64,000 nt of DNA from Candidatus Nitrosacidococcus tergens (GCF_902810445.1 NZ_LR778175.1:1383001-1447000); one strand, 5' to 3'. Positions 9,410 to 19,098 are shown, counted from the first letter of the stretch. The notes: generated by a model not told the origin, from the sequence alone. Numbers and translations are program-made.

Positions 9410-10726
9410 ATGGCTAATTCTACTCACTTACTACCAGAAATTCATTGGCTCAGAAACTCCTCCCCCTATATTTATGCCCATCGAGGAAAAACTTTTGTTA
9501 TTTCCTTCAGCGGAGCATTTATCTTAGATACTAAATTTCTTTACTTTGTCCAAGATGTAGCACTCTTATATAGTTTAGGAATACGTATTGTATTAGTACA
9601 TGGTGCAGAAACTCAAATTGAAAATATTCTCACTCAAAGTAATTTAAATTTAAGTGAGATTAATGGTACACAAATTATACATTCTGAACTCCTGCCTCAC
9701 ATTAAAGCAGCACTTGGCACTACTCGAATTGAATTAGAGTCTTTGTTTTCCATAGGGCTAACTCATTCTTTTATGGCTGGAATGAGTATACAAATACTAT
9801 CAGGTAATTTTATTACAGCTCGCCCTTTAGGCGTAAGAGATGGTGTGGACTATTGCCATAGAGGAGAAATAAGAAAGATAGATATTAATACAATACAACA
9901 GTCCCTAAGCCAAGGTTCCATTGTGCTGATTTCCCCTATAGGTTACTCTCCTACAGGAGAGTCTTTTTATCTTGATAGGGAAGAGATCGCTACGGAAATA
10001 GCAATAGCAATGAGTGCAGATAAGCTTATTTTTATGATGCAATCTACTAAGATAGACTCAGTATCTCTGCCTCAAGAGCTAGCCCCTACAGGAGTAACTC
10101 AATTTATCCAATCCTATCCTAAACTCCATCCATCTTTAATCACCCATTTACTCAACGCAGCCCATGCAAGCCAGTCTGGAGTAAAGAGAGTGCATATCAT
10201 TAGTCAAGATACGGATGGTGCGTTGCTTATGGAGCTGTTTAAGCGAGATGGGGTAGGAATACTCATTACTGAAGCTATTTTTGAAGATACTAAAAAAGCA
10301 ACTATAGAGGATGTAGGGGGAATTTTAGAACTAATCACTCCTCTTGAACAAAAAGGACTATTAGTACGAAGACCCAGAGAACAATTAGAAACTGAAATTG
10401 ATCACTTTATCGTTATGGAGCGAGACAAAATGATTATCGCTTGTGCTGCACTATATCCTTTTGCAAAAGAGAAAGTAGGAGAGCTTGCATGTTTAGTCGT
10501 TCATCCAGAATATCGTAAATCAGGACGGGCTACTGCCTTATTAGCAACAATTGAAAAAGCAGCAAAACAAAAAGGATTAACGCAACTTTGCGTGCTTACC
10601 ACACAAACTTTCCACTGGTTTCAAGAGCGAGGATTTACTCTATCCAGCCTGGAATCGCTACCTGAAAATAAACGAGTATTTTATAATTATCAACGCAATA
10701 GCAAAGTTTTAATGAAACTTCTATAG
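9410..10726 (+). CDS. argA: N-acetylglutamate synthase (amino-acid N-acetyltransferase)
   Basis: This enzyme catalyses the first step of arginine synthesis: acetyl-CoA plus glutamate gives N-acetylglutamate. The 438-residue protein has the classical ArgA layout. An amino-acid-kinase-like domain (about 25-290; IRIVLVHGAETQIE, ARPLGVRDGVDYCHRGEIRK) is the arginine-feedback region, and a C-terminal GNAT domain (about 295-438; LACLVVHPEYRKSGRATALL) is catalytic. Length matches E. coli ArgA (443). Arginine inhibition is expected from the family. An ArgJ homologue with its own acetyl-donor activity lies at 60284-61501, so the organism has both routes to N-acetylglutamate. The gene stands alone; rppH converges on it 15 bases downstream. 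Confidence 0.95.
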   Translation: MANSTHLLPEIHWLRNSSPYIYAHRGKTFVISFSGAFILDTKFLYFVQDVALLYSLGIRIVLVHGAETQIENILTQSNLNLSEINGTQIIHSELLPHIKAALGTTRIELESLFSIGLTHSFMAGMSIQILSGNFITARPLGVRDGVDYCHRGEIRKIDINTIQQSLSQGSIVLISPIGYSPTGESFYLDREEIATEIAIAMSADKLIFMMQSTKIDSVSLPQELAPTGVTQFIQSYPKLHPSLITHLLNAAHASQSGVKRVHIISQDTDGALLMELFKRDGVGILITEAIFEDTKKATIEDVGGILELITPLEQKGLLVRRPREQLETEIDHFIVMERDKMIIACAALYPFAKEKVGELACLVVHPEYRKSGRATALLATIEKAAKQKGLTQLCVLTTQTFHWFQERGFTLSSLESLPENKRVFYNYQRNSKVLMKLL

Positions 10727-10741
10727 TGATTTTATTTCCGA

Positions 10742-11275
10742 TCAACGCTTATTGTATTTATATAAACTTCTATAATGTCTTCTAGGCCTAAAAGGGCGAT
10801 AATCAGGAAAAATTAAGGGTGCCAGCTCATTTAGCGCTCTATGATATACCTTACGTTTAAAGTAAACGATTTCGTTTAGAGGGTGCCAATAGTTTACCCA
10901 GCGCCAATAATCAAATTCTGGAACATTAGAAAAATTTAGCTGTACATCTTGATGCTGACCAATAAAGCGGAATAAGTACCAAATCTGTTTTTGACCAATA
11001 CATAAGGGTTTATTACCATAACGAATAAAATGCTGAGGAAGGCGATAATGCAACCAATTCCGAGTGCAACCAATAATTTCTGTGTGATTTTGTTTTATTC
11101 CAATCTCTTCTTCTAATTCCCGATATGCCGCTTCCTCTGGGGTCTCATTTTTTTTTACCCCACCTTGAGGAAACTGCCATGCCTGCTCTTTAATACGCCG
11201 TGCCCACAACACTTTATTATTAGGATTACATAGAATAATTCCTACATTTTCTCTAAAGCCATCTTGGTCAATCAT
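10742..11275 (-). CDS. rppH: RNA pyrophosphohydrolase RppH (Nudix)
   Basis: RppH removes pyrophosphate from the 5' end of mRNAs and so triggers RNase E-dependent decay. The 177-residue protein carries a perfect Nudix box: G38, E44, R52-E53, E56-E57 and G59. The N-terminus DGFRENVGIILCN and the segment AWQFPQGG are strongly conserved in RppH/NudH. The basic C-terminal tail (RPRRHYRSLYKYNKR) would suit RNA contact. It is monocistronic and converges on argA. RNase E (51525-53642) lies in the same window, so two core decay enzymes are present. Confidence 0.95.
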   Translation of the reverse strand: MIDQDGFRENVGIILCNPNNKVLWARRIKEQAWQFPQGGVKKNETPEEAAYRELEEEIGIKQNHTEIIGCTRNWLHYRLPQHFIRYGNKPLCIGQKQIWYLFRFIGQHQDVQLNFSNVPEFDYWRWVNYWHPLNEIVYFKRKVYHRALNELAPLIFPDYRPFRPRRHYRSLYKYNKR

Positions 11276-11397
11276 GACCTGCTACACCCTTTACCTTAAG
11301 ATAACGATTATCATATTTTAAGATATCTAAATTTTAACACTTAGATCTAAATTATTGGCTATTATAAATAAATTTAAAATTAGGACGTTATGAAAAA

Positions 11398-12057
11398 ATG
11401 GGATTAGCAATATTTGATTTAGATAATACATTGATTGGAGGAGATTCTGATTATTTATGGAATTTATTCTTGGCAGAATTAGACATTATTGATGGCACTA
11501 ACCGAATAGCAAAAAATGAGGTGTTCTATCAACAGTACTTGGATGGTACTCTAAATATTTACGAGTTCCTTACTTTTCAATTTGAGCCACTAAAAAACCA
11601 TCCTTTCAACCAACTGATTACGTGGCGAGCCCAATATATTAAAGAAAAAATTCAGCCTATTATTTTACCTAAAGCCTTAGAATTAATTAGTTTTCATCAA
11701 AGGCAAGGACATACATTACTGATTATTACAGCAACTAATCGATTTATTACCCAACCTATTGCAGAAATACTAGGTGTGCAGCACCTCATTGCGACTGAAC
11801 CAGAAATGCAAGATGGTTGTTATACGGGAAGAGTAGAAGGAACGCCTTCTTATCGAGAGGGTAAAATAACTCGTTTACACGAGTGGTTAGCTCTGCAACA
11901 TCTATCTTTAGATAATCCTAGCTGGTTTTATAGTGATTCTCATAATGATATTCCTTTGTTAGAGCAAGTCACCTATCCCACTGTAGTAGATCCAGATAAA
12001 AAATTAGCAACCCATGCTAAAAATCAAGGTTGGAAAATCATCAGTTTGAGAACGTAG
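11398..12057 (+). CDS. HAD-superfamily subfamily IB phosphatase
   Basis: This is a 219-residue HAD hydrolase of the IB type (SerB-like fold). Motif I is DLDNTLIGGDSD (nucleophile Asp7, acid Asp9), motif II is LLIITAT near residue 105, and motif III/IV is SDSHNDIPLLEQV near residue 180. The small helical cap is typical of phosphatases acting on phosphoserine-like or histidinol-phosphate-like substrates; the exact substrate cannot be inferred. I start it at the ATG at 11398; a second ATG eight bases earlier is in another frame. Its last 17 bases overlap the convergent secretion-ATPase gene. Confidence 0.85.
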   Translation: MGLAIFDLDNTLIGGDSDYLWNLFLAELDIIDGTNRIAKNEVFYQQYLDGTLNIYEFLTFQFEPLKNHPFNQLITWRAQYIKEKIQPIILPKALELISFHQRQGHTLLIITATNRFITQPIAEILGVQHLIATEPEMQDGCYTGRVEGTPSYREGKITRLHEWLALQHLSLDNPSWFYSDSHNDIPLLEQVTYPTVVDPDKKLATHAKNQGWKIISLRT

Positions 12058-12877
12058 ATTCATTCGTAAAACTCTCTAAACTCGTCTCTTTAATAACGGA
12101 TTTAACCGCATCCTCATTGATAGTATGTAATTCTTCAGTATAGGCATGAAGCAATAATCGCTCACAAAAAATATTGATTCGCCGGGGGATACCTTGGGTA
12201 TGTTCATATATTAATTGATAAGCATCATGAGTGATCACAGGATCTTTACTCCAACCCACATGTTTTAAACGATGTTCAATATAGCCTTGAGTTTCTTCTC
12301 TACCCAGAGGGCTAAGATGGTAGGCAGCAATGATTCTTTGCCGTAAGTGTTCCATACTTTTTAAAGCTAAAATTTGCCGCAATTCATTTTGCCCAAGCAA
12401 AAAACATTGCAATAATGCTTTACCATTAATTTGGAAATTAGAAAGAAGTCTTAACTCTTCAAGAGAATCTGAGGGTAGATCTTGGGCTTCATCTACAATT
12501 AACAGTACACGCCTACCTCTTTGGGTTTGGTTAATTAAAAAAGATTCAAGATTTTTTAATAATGCAGCTTTCGTTAACCCTTCATAAGTTAGGTGATAAG
12601 AAGCAGCAATGTAACGGAGCATATCGCTTGATTCTAATTGAGTCGTACCTATTTGGGTGGCAATGACATCATTCTCAAGCTCTGAAATAAGCATTTGGAC
12701 GAGCATGCTTTTACCAGTACCTACTGGACCAGTAATTGCAATAAATCCCTCCCCTTGTATTAAGCCATAGCGTAGATAGGAAATAGCCCGTTTATGGATA
12801 GTACTCCCATAAAAAAATTGAGGGTTTACACTGAGCTGAAAAGCTCTTCCCGTTAAATTATAAAAAATTTGATACAT
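12041..12877 (-). CDS. ExeA/XrtA-locus-type AAA ATPase (PEP-CTERM secretion ATPase family)
   Basis: This is a 278-residue AAA ATPase. It opens with MYQIFYNLTGRAFQLSVNP, the signature start of ExeA-like and PEP-CTERM-locus ATPases. Walker A GPVGTGKS is at 50-57 and Walker B LLIVDEAQ at 125-132, followed by LRLLSNF (sensor 1 region) and GIPRRINIFCERLLL (sensor 2). Relatives at exosortase/EPS loci are thought to energise export or assembly of exopolysaccharide, whereas ExeA acts in type II secretion. Two PEP-CTERM proteins in this window (20092-20841 and 32784-33422) favour the exosortase-linked reading. No exosortase gene is present here. It is shorter than ExeA and lacks a peptidoglycan-binding tail. 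Confidence 0.83.
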   Translation of the reverse strand: MYQIFYNLTGRAFQLSVNPQFFYGSTIHKRAISYLRYGLIQGEGFIAITGPVGTGKSMLVQMLISELENDVIATQIGTTQLESSDMLRYIAASYHLTYEGLTKAALLKNLESFLINQTQRGRRVLLIVDEAQDLPSDSLEELRLLSNFQINGKALLQCFLLGQNELRQILALKSMEHLRQRIIAAYHLSPLGREETQGYIEHRLKHVGWSKDPVITHDAYQLIYEHTQGIPRRINIFCERLLLHAYTEELHTINEDAVKSVIKETSLESFTNESTFSN

Positions 12878-12919
12878 AAGTACTTTATTATGAAGAGGGT
12901 TTTAAATATTACTTTTTAT

Positions 12920-12948
12920 TTTAGCAACAAATAAATAAGCCTTATAAT
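12920..12948 (+). promoter_or_regulatory. Possible sigma-70 promoter for ugd
   Basis: A perfect TATAAT at 12943-12948 lies 77 bases before the ugd start. A weak TTTAGC stands 17 bases upstream in the -35 position. Only the -10 box is convincing. Confidence 0.35.
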
Positions 12949-13024
12949 ACAGTTTCTATAAATGAAAAATATATTATTAAGCATCTACCTTTAAAAAACC
13001 AAATTACGAAAAAGTTAGAAGAAG

Positions 13025-14344
13025 ATGAAAGTTACAATTTTTGGATCAGGTTATGTAGGGCTAGTTACTGGAGTTTGCTTAGCAGAGATAGGTAATGAAG
13101 TCCTTTGTATAGATATTGATGAGCAGAAGATTACAGCCCTAAAACAAGGAAAATCTCCAATCTATGAACCTGGATTGGAAGCTCTATTACAAAAGAATAT
13201 AGAGGGGAATCGAATTGATTTTACTACAGATATATCTCGGGGAGTAGCTCATGGTCTTTTTCAATTTATTGCGGTAGGCACTCCTCCTGATGAAGACGGA
13301 TCTGCTGATCTACAGTATGTACTTGCTGCTGCTCAAAGTATAGCCGAATCTATGGAAGATTATCGGATTATTGTTAATAAATCTACTGTGCCGGTTGGTA
13401 CTGCCAATAAGGTCAAAGAAACCATTCAAAAAACCCTAGATATTCGGAAAGTGAATTTCGAGTTTGATGTGGTTTCAAACCCTGAATTTCTTAAAGAAGG
13501 AGCAGCAATTGAAGATTTTATGAAGCCCGATCGGGTTATTATTGGCACTGATAACCCTCGAACCACCGAGTTACTGCGGGTATTGTATGCCCCTTTTAAT
13601 AGAAATCATAATCGATTAATTACTATGGATATTCGATCAGCAGAGCTGACCAAATATGCTGCAAATGCTATGCTTGCTACTAAAATTAGCTTTATGAATG
13701 AGCTAGCTAATCTTTCTGAAAAATTAGGGGCGAATATTGAGCAAATCCGCCAAGGAATTGGTGCTGATCCTCGAATTGGCTATCACTTTATCTATCCTGG
13801 GTGCGGCTATGGTGGATCTTGTTTTCCTAAAGATGTAAAAGCACTAGAACGTACTGCTCGGGAAGTTGGCTACAATGCACAGTTACTTAGTGCTGTTGAA
13901 GCAGTCAATGATCGGCAAAAAAATATACTTTTTCAAAAGATAAAAAATCATTTCAAAGGCAATCTTTCAGGAAAGACTATTGCACTCTGGGGACTTGCAT
14001 TTAAACCCAATACAGATGATATGCGGGAAGCTCCTAGCCGTACTCTGATGGAAGCACTTTGGGAAGAAAATGTACAAGTGCAAGCCTACGATCCAGTAGC
14101 CATGGGGGAGGCTCAACGTATTTATGGAAAAGAAGAAAAAATTACTTTATGTAAAACGCCAGAAGCTGCATTAGAAAATGCAGATACATTGGCTATTGTG
14201 ACAGAATGGAACATATTTCGTAGCCCAGATTTTGAAAAAATCAAATCTACTTTAAAAGAGGCTGTTATTTTTGATGGTCGTAATTTATACGATCCTTTGC
14301 TCTTAGCAAAGCTAGGTATTACTTATTATTCAATTGGACGGTAA
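13025..14344 (+). CDS. ugd: UDP-glucose 6-dehydrogenase
   Basis: This enzyme oxidises UDP-glucose twice with NAD+ to UDP-glucuronate, a precursor for exopolysaccharide and LPS sugars. The 439-residue protein has the N-terminal Rossmann loop GSGYVG at 7-12 and the conserved SNPEFLKEGAAI near residue 160. The catalytic cysteine is C266 in GGSCFPKD, and the C-terminal UDP-binding domain includes LAFKPNTDDMREAPS. All key residues look intact. gatB follows 17 bases downstream on the same strand, probably in the same transcript, which is not a usual functional pairing. The ATPase of the PEP-CTERM type lies divergently upstream. Confidence 0.96.
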   Translation: MKVTIFGSGYVGLVTGVCLAEIGNEVLCIDIDEQKITALKQGKSPIYEPGLEALLQKNIEGNRIDFTTDISRGVAHGLFQFIAVGTPPDEDGSADLQYVLAAAQSIAESMEDYRIIVNKSTVPVGTANKVKETIQKTLDIRKVNFEFDVVSNPEFLKEGAAIEDFMKPDRVIIGTDNPRTTELLRVLYAPFNRNHNRLITMDIRSAELTKYAANAMLATKISFMNELANLSEKLGANIEQIRQGIGADPRIGYHFIYPGCGYGGSCFPKDVKALERTAREVGYNAQLLSAVEAVNDRQKNILFQKIKNHFKGNLSGKTIALWGLAFKPNTDDMREAPSRTLMEALWEENVQVQAYDPVAMGEAQRIYGKEEKITLCKTPEAALENADTLAIVTEWNIFRSPDFEKIKSTLKEAVIFDGRNLYDPLLLAKLGITYYSIGR

Positions 14345-14361
14345 TTTTTAGGATTTTATCT

Positions 14362-15798
14362 ATGCAATGGGAACCGATTATTGGGTTAGAAATTCACACC
14401 CAGCTTGCTACGCAATCTAAAATTTTTTCGGGTGCAGCTACTGCCTATGGTGCTTTACCAAACACTCAAGCCTGTGCAGTAGATTTAGGCTTACCCGGAG
14501 TACTTCCAGTGCTTAATGAAGCAGCAGTAAAAATGGCAGTTAAATTTGGCTTAGGAATCCATGCCGATATCACCCATCATTCTGTATTTGCTCGCAAGAA
14601 TTATTTTTACCCAGATTTACCTAAAGGCTACCAAATCAGCCAGTATGAACTCCCCATTGTAACGAAAGGTTATATTACTATTAGATTAGAAGATGGCATC
14701 GAGAAGAAAATTAACATTACTCGAGCTCATTTAGAAGAAGATGCAGGCAAATCTCTCCACGAAGACTTTCAGGGAATGACTGGGATCGATTTAAATCGAG
14801 CAGGCACACCCTTATTAGAAATCGTCTCAGAGCCAGAGCTACGATCTGCAAAAGAAGCAGTCGCTTATATGAAAAAAATCCATACCTTAGTGTGTTATTT
14901 AGGGATTTGCGATGGAAACATGCAGGAGGGATCTTTTCGTTGTGATGCAAATGTCTCCGTACGTCCCCTTGGGCAAGAAACTTTTGGTACCCGTACAGAG
15001 CTTAAAAATATCAACTCTTTCCGTTTTGTAGAACGAGCTATTGAATATGAAATTGAACGACAAATTGAAATCCTAGAATCGGGGGGCACCATTACCCAAG
15101 AAACCCGCTTGTTTGATCCCAGTAAAAATGAAACTCGACCCATGCGCAGTAAAGAAGAAGCTATGGATTATCGCTATTTTCCGGATCCTGATTTGCTGCC
15201 TTTAGTGATTGATGATGAATTTATTGCGACAATTAAAACGACCCTGCCGGAACTTCCTGATACCAAGCGGAAACGGTTTATTAATGAATACCAGCTCTCT
15301 GCTTATGATGCAGACGTGTTAACTTCAAGCCGAGAGTTAGCAGATTACTATGAGCAAACTGTACAAGCGGTAGGTGGAGAACCTAAGCTTTGTGCCAATT
15401 GGGTAATGGGAGATTTAGCTGGTGCCTTAAATAAAGAAGGTAAAGAAATTCAACAATGCCCTGTTTCTCCTCAGCAACTAGGAGGATTAATTCAACGAAT
15501 TGTCGATAATACAATCTCTGGAAAAATTGCAAAAACAGTCTTTGAGCAAATGTATGATCAGCAAGGTGAAGCTGATGAAATTATTGAACGTTCTGGATTA
15601 AAGCAGGTGACTGATACTGCGAGTATTGAAAAACTTATTGATGAAGTACTAGCAGCTAACCCTGAGCAGCTCGAACAGTATCGATCTGGAAAAGATAAGC
15701 TATTTGGCTTCTTCGTAGGCCAAGCGATGAAAGTATCTAAGGGTAAAGCCAATCCCCAACAATTAAATGAGTTGCTTAAGAAAAAATTGAATAGCTAA
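14362..15798 (+). CDS. gatB: Aspartyl/glutamyl-tRNA(Asn/Gln) amidotransferase subunit B
   Basis: GatB is the kinase and tRNA-recognition subunit of GatCAB, which converts mischarged Glu-tRNA(Gln) or Asp-tRNA(Asn) to the correct amide. The 478-residue protein has MQWEPIIGLEIHTQLATQSK at the start, then KNYFYPDLPKGYQISQYE and FRCDANVSVRP (the catalytic cradle), plus the C-terminal helical and YqeY-like tail. Length matches the family (about 476). gatA and gatC, often directly upstream, are not in the window, so the operon is split. The downstream inverted repeat at 15833-15866 probably ends transcription. Confidence 0.96.
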   Translation: MQWEPIIGLEIHTQLATQSKIFSGAATAYGALPNTQACAVDLGLPGVLPVLNEAAVKMAVKFGLGIHADITHHSVFARKNYFYPDLPKGYQISQYELPIVTKGYITIRLEDGIEKKINITRAHLEEDAGKSLHEDFQGMTGIDLNRAGTPLLEIVSEPELRSAKEAVAYMKKIHTLVCYLGICDGNMQEGSFRCDANVSVRPLGQETFGTRTELKNINSFRFVERAIEYEIERQIEILESGGTITQETRLFDPSKNETRPMRSKEEAMDYRYFPDPDLLPLVIDDEFIATIKTTLPELPDTKRKRFINEYQLSAYDADVLTSSRELADYYEQTVQAVGGEPKLCANWVMGDLAGALNKEGKEIQQCPVSPQQLGGLIQRIVDNTISGKIAKTVFEQMYDQQGEADEIIERSGLKQVTDTASIEKLIDEVLAANPEQLEQYRSGKDKLFGFFVGQAMKVSKGKANPQQLNELLKKKLNS

Positions 15799-15832
15799 AA
15801 ACATAGCGTATTTAGCAAATGCAATGTTTAAT

Positions 15833-15866
15833 AAGCATATATGCCTTACGGCATATATGCTTGTTT
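15833..15866. terminator. Strong inverted repeat between convergent gatB and the CotH gene
   Basis: A perfect 13-bp stem (15833-15845 with 15850-15862) encloses a TTAC loop. T-rich sequence follows on both strands, though no run longer than three T is present. Its position between two convergent stops fits a bidirectional terminator. Confidence 0.65.
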
Positions 15867-15898
15867 GTAGTTCTCAGTTCTTTATAGCCTTAACAAAG

Positions 15899-18859
15899 CT
15901 ATTCTTTATTGCAAAGGGTTTGTATCGCCCGATTACAAGTACCCTCTGAATTACAAGCTACTATTATTGGACTAGATTGTCTTTGATTAAGTGAATTACT
16001 GATAGAAGAATCTGTAAAAGAAGGAATAATAGCAAAGGAACTTCCAGAGGTATTACTTCTACTCAAGGAATTTCCGTTCCTGCTCTTAGTAGAAGAACTT
16101 GCAAAAGTAGAAGTATTATTCTCACAAGAGAGAACAGGTAGATTAGACGTAGGCACCTCTGAATTATAGGCAGGTGGGTTTGGGATTGGTGCTGATAAAT
16201 GGTATTCACGGATTGATGGGCTAAAAGTAGAAGTAGATAATCCAAGATTATAGGTAGGTGGATTTGGAATAGGCACTGATGGGTGATATCCACGAATTAT
16301 TGAATTGAATCTAGAAGCGGACGCCTCAGGATTAGAAGGAGACGATCCCGGACCAGAGCTAGGCGGATTAGGCGGATTAGGGTTAGAAGGAGACGATCCT
16401 GAACCAGAGCTAGGTGGATTAGGATTAGAAGGAGATGATCCTGAACCAGAGTTAGGTGGATTAGAGTCAGTTGGATCAGGGGCAAATAAATAATGTAACG
16501 AACTTATAATAGAGTTAGAGGTAGATGCTCTATAAAAATCATTTCCTATATAATCTGCAGTGACACTGGTATTAATAGTGCCCTCCCCTGTACCAGGTAT
16601 GGAAATATCAGAGAAGCTAGCTGTTCCATCACCACTTAAAGTTGTTGTTCCTAAAGACTTACCTGAAATTGCCGTACCATTAAGTACTACTTGACCTGTA
16701 GGAATTACACCACCAACCGTTGGAATAACAGATAGGGCAAAATTACTATCTCCAGAGCTAGCTAAGCTAGTCACAGTTTGAATCAATGGTTTGGCTACTA
16801 CTATGGTTTGTGGATTGGAAGAAGAAAGTGCATTGTTTTCATCGCCAGTATAAACAGCAGTAAATTGAAAAGTGCCTGCAGGAATCTGATTAGTTGTTAA
16901 AGTAGCTTGTCCATTTTCTATGGGAGCCATCCCTACAAGTACTCCGCTTCTCATGAATCCTATACTACCTGTTAAAGAAGATGCCCCCTCTACTTGTGCA
17001 GATAAGGTAGTTAACTCACCTTGATGTATTATAGAGTTGGGTACATCTGTAATGGTAGTAGTAGTGGTTGCTTTATCATTGTTAAATACTGAGTCTAAGT
17101 AAGCAATACGTAGTTTTAACCAGTTAGTAAAATAATCGATTTCCCCCTGATAACTACCTGCAGCTTCTGCATTAGGCCATACCCTGATGCCTTGCATAGG
17201 CCATCTGTCATTGTTGTCTCTTTGGGCTTGATTTAATTTTTGTGCTTCTAACTGAATTAACCCTAACCATTGATCAAATACCCCATTACGTTTTAAGGTA
17301 TTCCATTGCTTTTTTACATCAGCTGCAAATCCTGGGTCTTTAAAAAATTGACTATACCAACGCTTAGTTTGCATCCACAGAGCAGTTGGGTTTTTAATGT
17401 CTGCCTGATTATCATTGCCCGAGCTAATATCAAAATCCCATACCGGTCCCATATAAAGAAAAGGGTTATTTCGTGCTTTATAGAAATAGGCACTGCTATA
17501 CATAGCACCCGTATCTCGATTACCCATTACGTCGTTGACAATATAAAAATTGATGGCTGCTGCTTCATCAAAATACTTACGCCATCCGGTTTCTGGATCG
17601 GTAAAATCTATAGAGTAAAGCGCTGTTTCAGCTTCATTGACATAATCAGTAATGTACTGAATCTGTTCTGGTACTGCAGGGAAAGTATCAGGATTCTTTA
17701 GATTAATTGGAACTCCTTGGTTTGTGTCAAATCTAGGATCATCAGGATCAGGTTGATGATGATCAATTTCATTAAGATATCCTCCAGTAATTTGAGGCAG
17801 CTCGGTATCTAATTCGGAAAGTTCATCTATATTGACTTGATGCTCGCCAATATCTCGTTTTTCAACTAATTGATACAGTCCCTCATAGATGTTATTTAAA
17901 TAAAGTGCAACGAATAATGAGTGAGGTGCCCAAGGCATATGTTCTGAAGTGCCACTTGGGGTAGGAATAATGCCTGTATAAGCTAGAGGTACTGGAGTTT
18001 CATCAAGGTAATCTCCTCCATAGGGGATATGATTCGCTAGCCAAAATGCTGCCCAGTTTCGTAAAAAAGTTTTATCGTCATAGTTGGCAAGCAAGAAATA
18101 AGTTTTCTTACTTCCACACGTCGGTTGCCCTGAATCTTTATCTACATAACCACAATCAAGCCCCATGGTGGATAAAACATCCATTTTTTTACTTAATTTA
18201 ATGGTGTAAGAAAGTTTAGGCATGTTTGCTGTAGAGTTTCCATGTACCTTAAACCTTGCTGTATTGTCTGAGTGCGTTGGGTTAGGTAAATAGTTTTCTC
18301 CATCAGGAGAAGTAATTGTAATTATGCCATTAACATAATTGTCATCAATAATTGAAGCACTATTATCCGTATCAATATGTATAGCAGGTAGATCAATCTC
18401 TCTGGGCAAAAATGCAGGATCTGAAAGAGACATAGTTAAAGAAATAGATTGTGTAACCTGAACAGATCCTACCGCGCCAACTAGGGTAGCGATGGTTTGC
18501 CAGTCAGTTCCTTTGCTCTGAGCAGGAAGTCCTTTATCATCATCAATATTTTCTTCTTGTGGTACTTTACCTTGACCTGCTAAAGGTGATGCACTTAAAG
18601 TAAGCACACCAGAATCTCCTGGATTTAGTGTGACTGGTGTAACAGTTATGCCAGCAGGAAGATTAGTCATAGTAATTACTACTGGTTCATTACTGCCGTC
18701 ATCTGCGACAGATATTTCTATAGGAACGTTTTGCTCTCCTGGATGGATGGTTAATTGTGTTATTGGGGTATTTAAACTAAAGGCTTCACTCTGATCAGAA
18801 AAAGCAAACAAAAGAAGAGCAACCCCTATAAACAGTTGGGATTTTCTAATATAAATCAT
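15899..18859 (-). CDS. Secreted CotH-kinase-family protein with Ig-like domains and Pro/Ser-rich repeats
   Basis: This is a 986-residue exported protein. A signal peptide (1-26, ending SDQSEA) precedes a beta-rich region. A CotH-type kinase domain (about 180-580) follows, showing YFLLANYDDKTFLRNWAA, then VNDVMGNRD and GPVWDFD, the CotH hallmark with its catalytic-type Asp. CotH proteins are atypical secreted kinases, known from Bacillus spore coats and from Mucorales surface invasins. Two bacterial Ig-like domains follow (about 600-690 and 690-785). Next comes a Pro/Ser/Gly linker of near-identical repeats (from about 790) and a Ser-rich tail containing two related units ending in PIPNPP. No PEP-CTERM anchor or LPXTG was seen. 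It is probably a surface or matrix protein; the substrate is unknown. Confidence 0.82.
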   Translation of the reverse strand: MIYIRKSQLFIGVALLLFAFSDQSEAFSLNTPITQLTIHPGEQNVPIEISVADDGSNEPVVITMTNLPAGITVTPVTLNPGDSGVLTLSASPLAGQGKVPQEENIDDDKGLPAQSKGTDWQTIATLVGAVGSVQVTQSISLTMSLSDPAFLPREIDLPAIHIDTDNSASIIDDNYVNGIITITSPDGENYLPNPTHSDNTARFKVHGNSTANMPKLSYTIKLSKKMDVLSTMGLDCGYVDKDSGQPTCGSKKTYFLLANYDDKTFLRNWAAFWLANHIPYGGDYLDETPVPLAYTGIIPTPSGTSEHMPWAPHSLFVALYLNNIYEGLYQLVEKRDIGEHQVNIDELSELDTELPQITGGYLNEIDHHQPDPDDPRFDTNQGVPINLKNPDTFPAVPEQIQYITDYVNEAETALYSIDFTDPETGWRKYFDEAAAINFYIVNDVMGNRDTGAMYSSAYFYKARNNPFLYMGPVWDFDISSGNDNQADIKNPTALWMQTKRWYSQFFKDPGFAADVKKQWNTLKRNGVFDQWLGLIQLEAQKLNQAQRDNNDRWPMQGIRVWPNAEAAGSYQGEIDYFTNWLKLRIAYLDSVFNNDKATTTTTITDVPNSIIHQGELTTLSAQVEGASSLTGSIGFMRSGVLVGMAPIENGQATLTTNQIPAGTFQFTAVYTGDENNALSSSNPQTIVVAKPLIQTVTSLASSGDSNFALSVIPTVGGVIPTGQVVLNGTAISGKSLGTTTLSGDGTASFSDISIPGTGEGTINTSVTADYIGNDFYRASTSNSIISSLHYLFAPDPTDSNPPNSGSGSSPSNPNPPSSGSGSSPSNPNPPNPPSSGPGSSPSNPEASASRFNSIIRGYHPSVPIPNPPTYNLGLSTSTFSPSIREYHLSAPIPNPPAYNSEVPTSNLPVLSCENNTSTFASSSTKSRNGNSLSRSNTSGSSFAIIPSFTDSSISNSLNQRQSSPIIVACNSEGTCNRAIQTLCNKE
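16329..16465. repeat. In-frame tandem repeat encoding the Pro/Ser/Gly linker of the CotH protein
   Basis: Three near-identical units of roughly 40-45 bases encode runs of GSGSSPSNP flanked by prolines on the minus strand. The length is a multiple of three, so copy changes would lengthen the linker without a frameshift. Confidence 0.75.
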
Positions 18860-19098
18860 TACTTATCCTTGATGGTTTTTTTAAGCCGAAAAATGGTTTT
18901 TTTGAGCTTTTTAAAATAAACTATTTTATTCTTTATATCAATGGAAAATATTGATAATTTTTTAGCTTAAAAAACAAAAATATCTATTTGATACTATTCT
19001 TTAAATATAGAATTTTTAGACAAAGATAAGTTTTGTAGCCTTATTTTTTAATAAGTATTTAGGATTTGTCTTAGATGTGAAGGGTTAGGGTTTTTGTT

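Noticed and set aside
16305..16493. Short ORFs on both strands within the Pro/Ser linker of the CotH gene
   Set aside because: Repetitive DNA is open in several frames; only the CotH frame links to a domain protein with a signal peptide.
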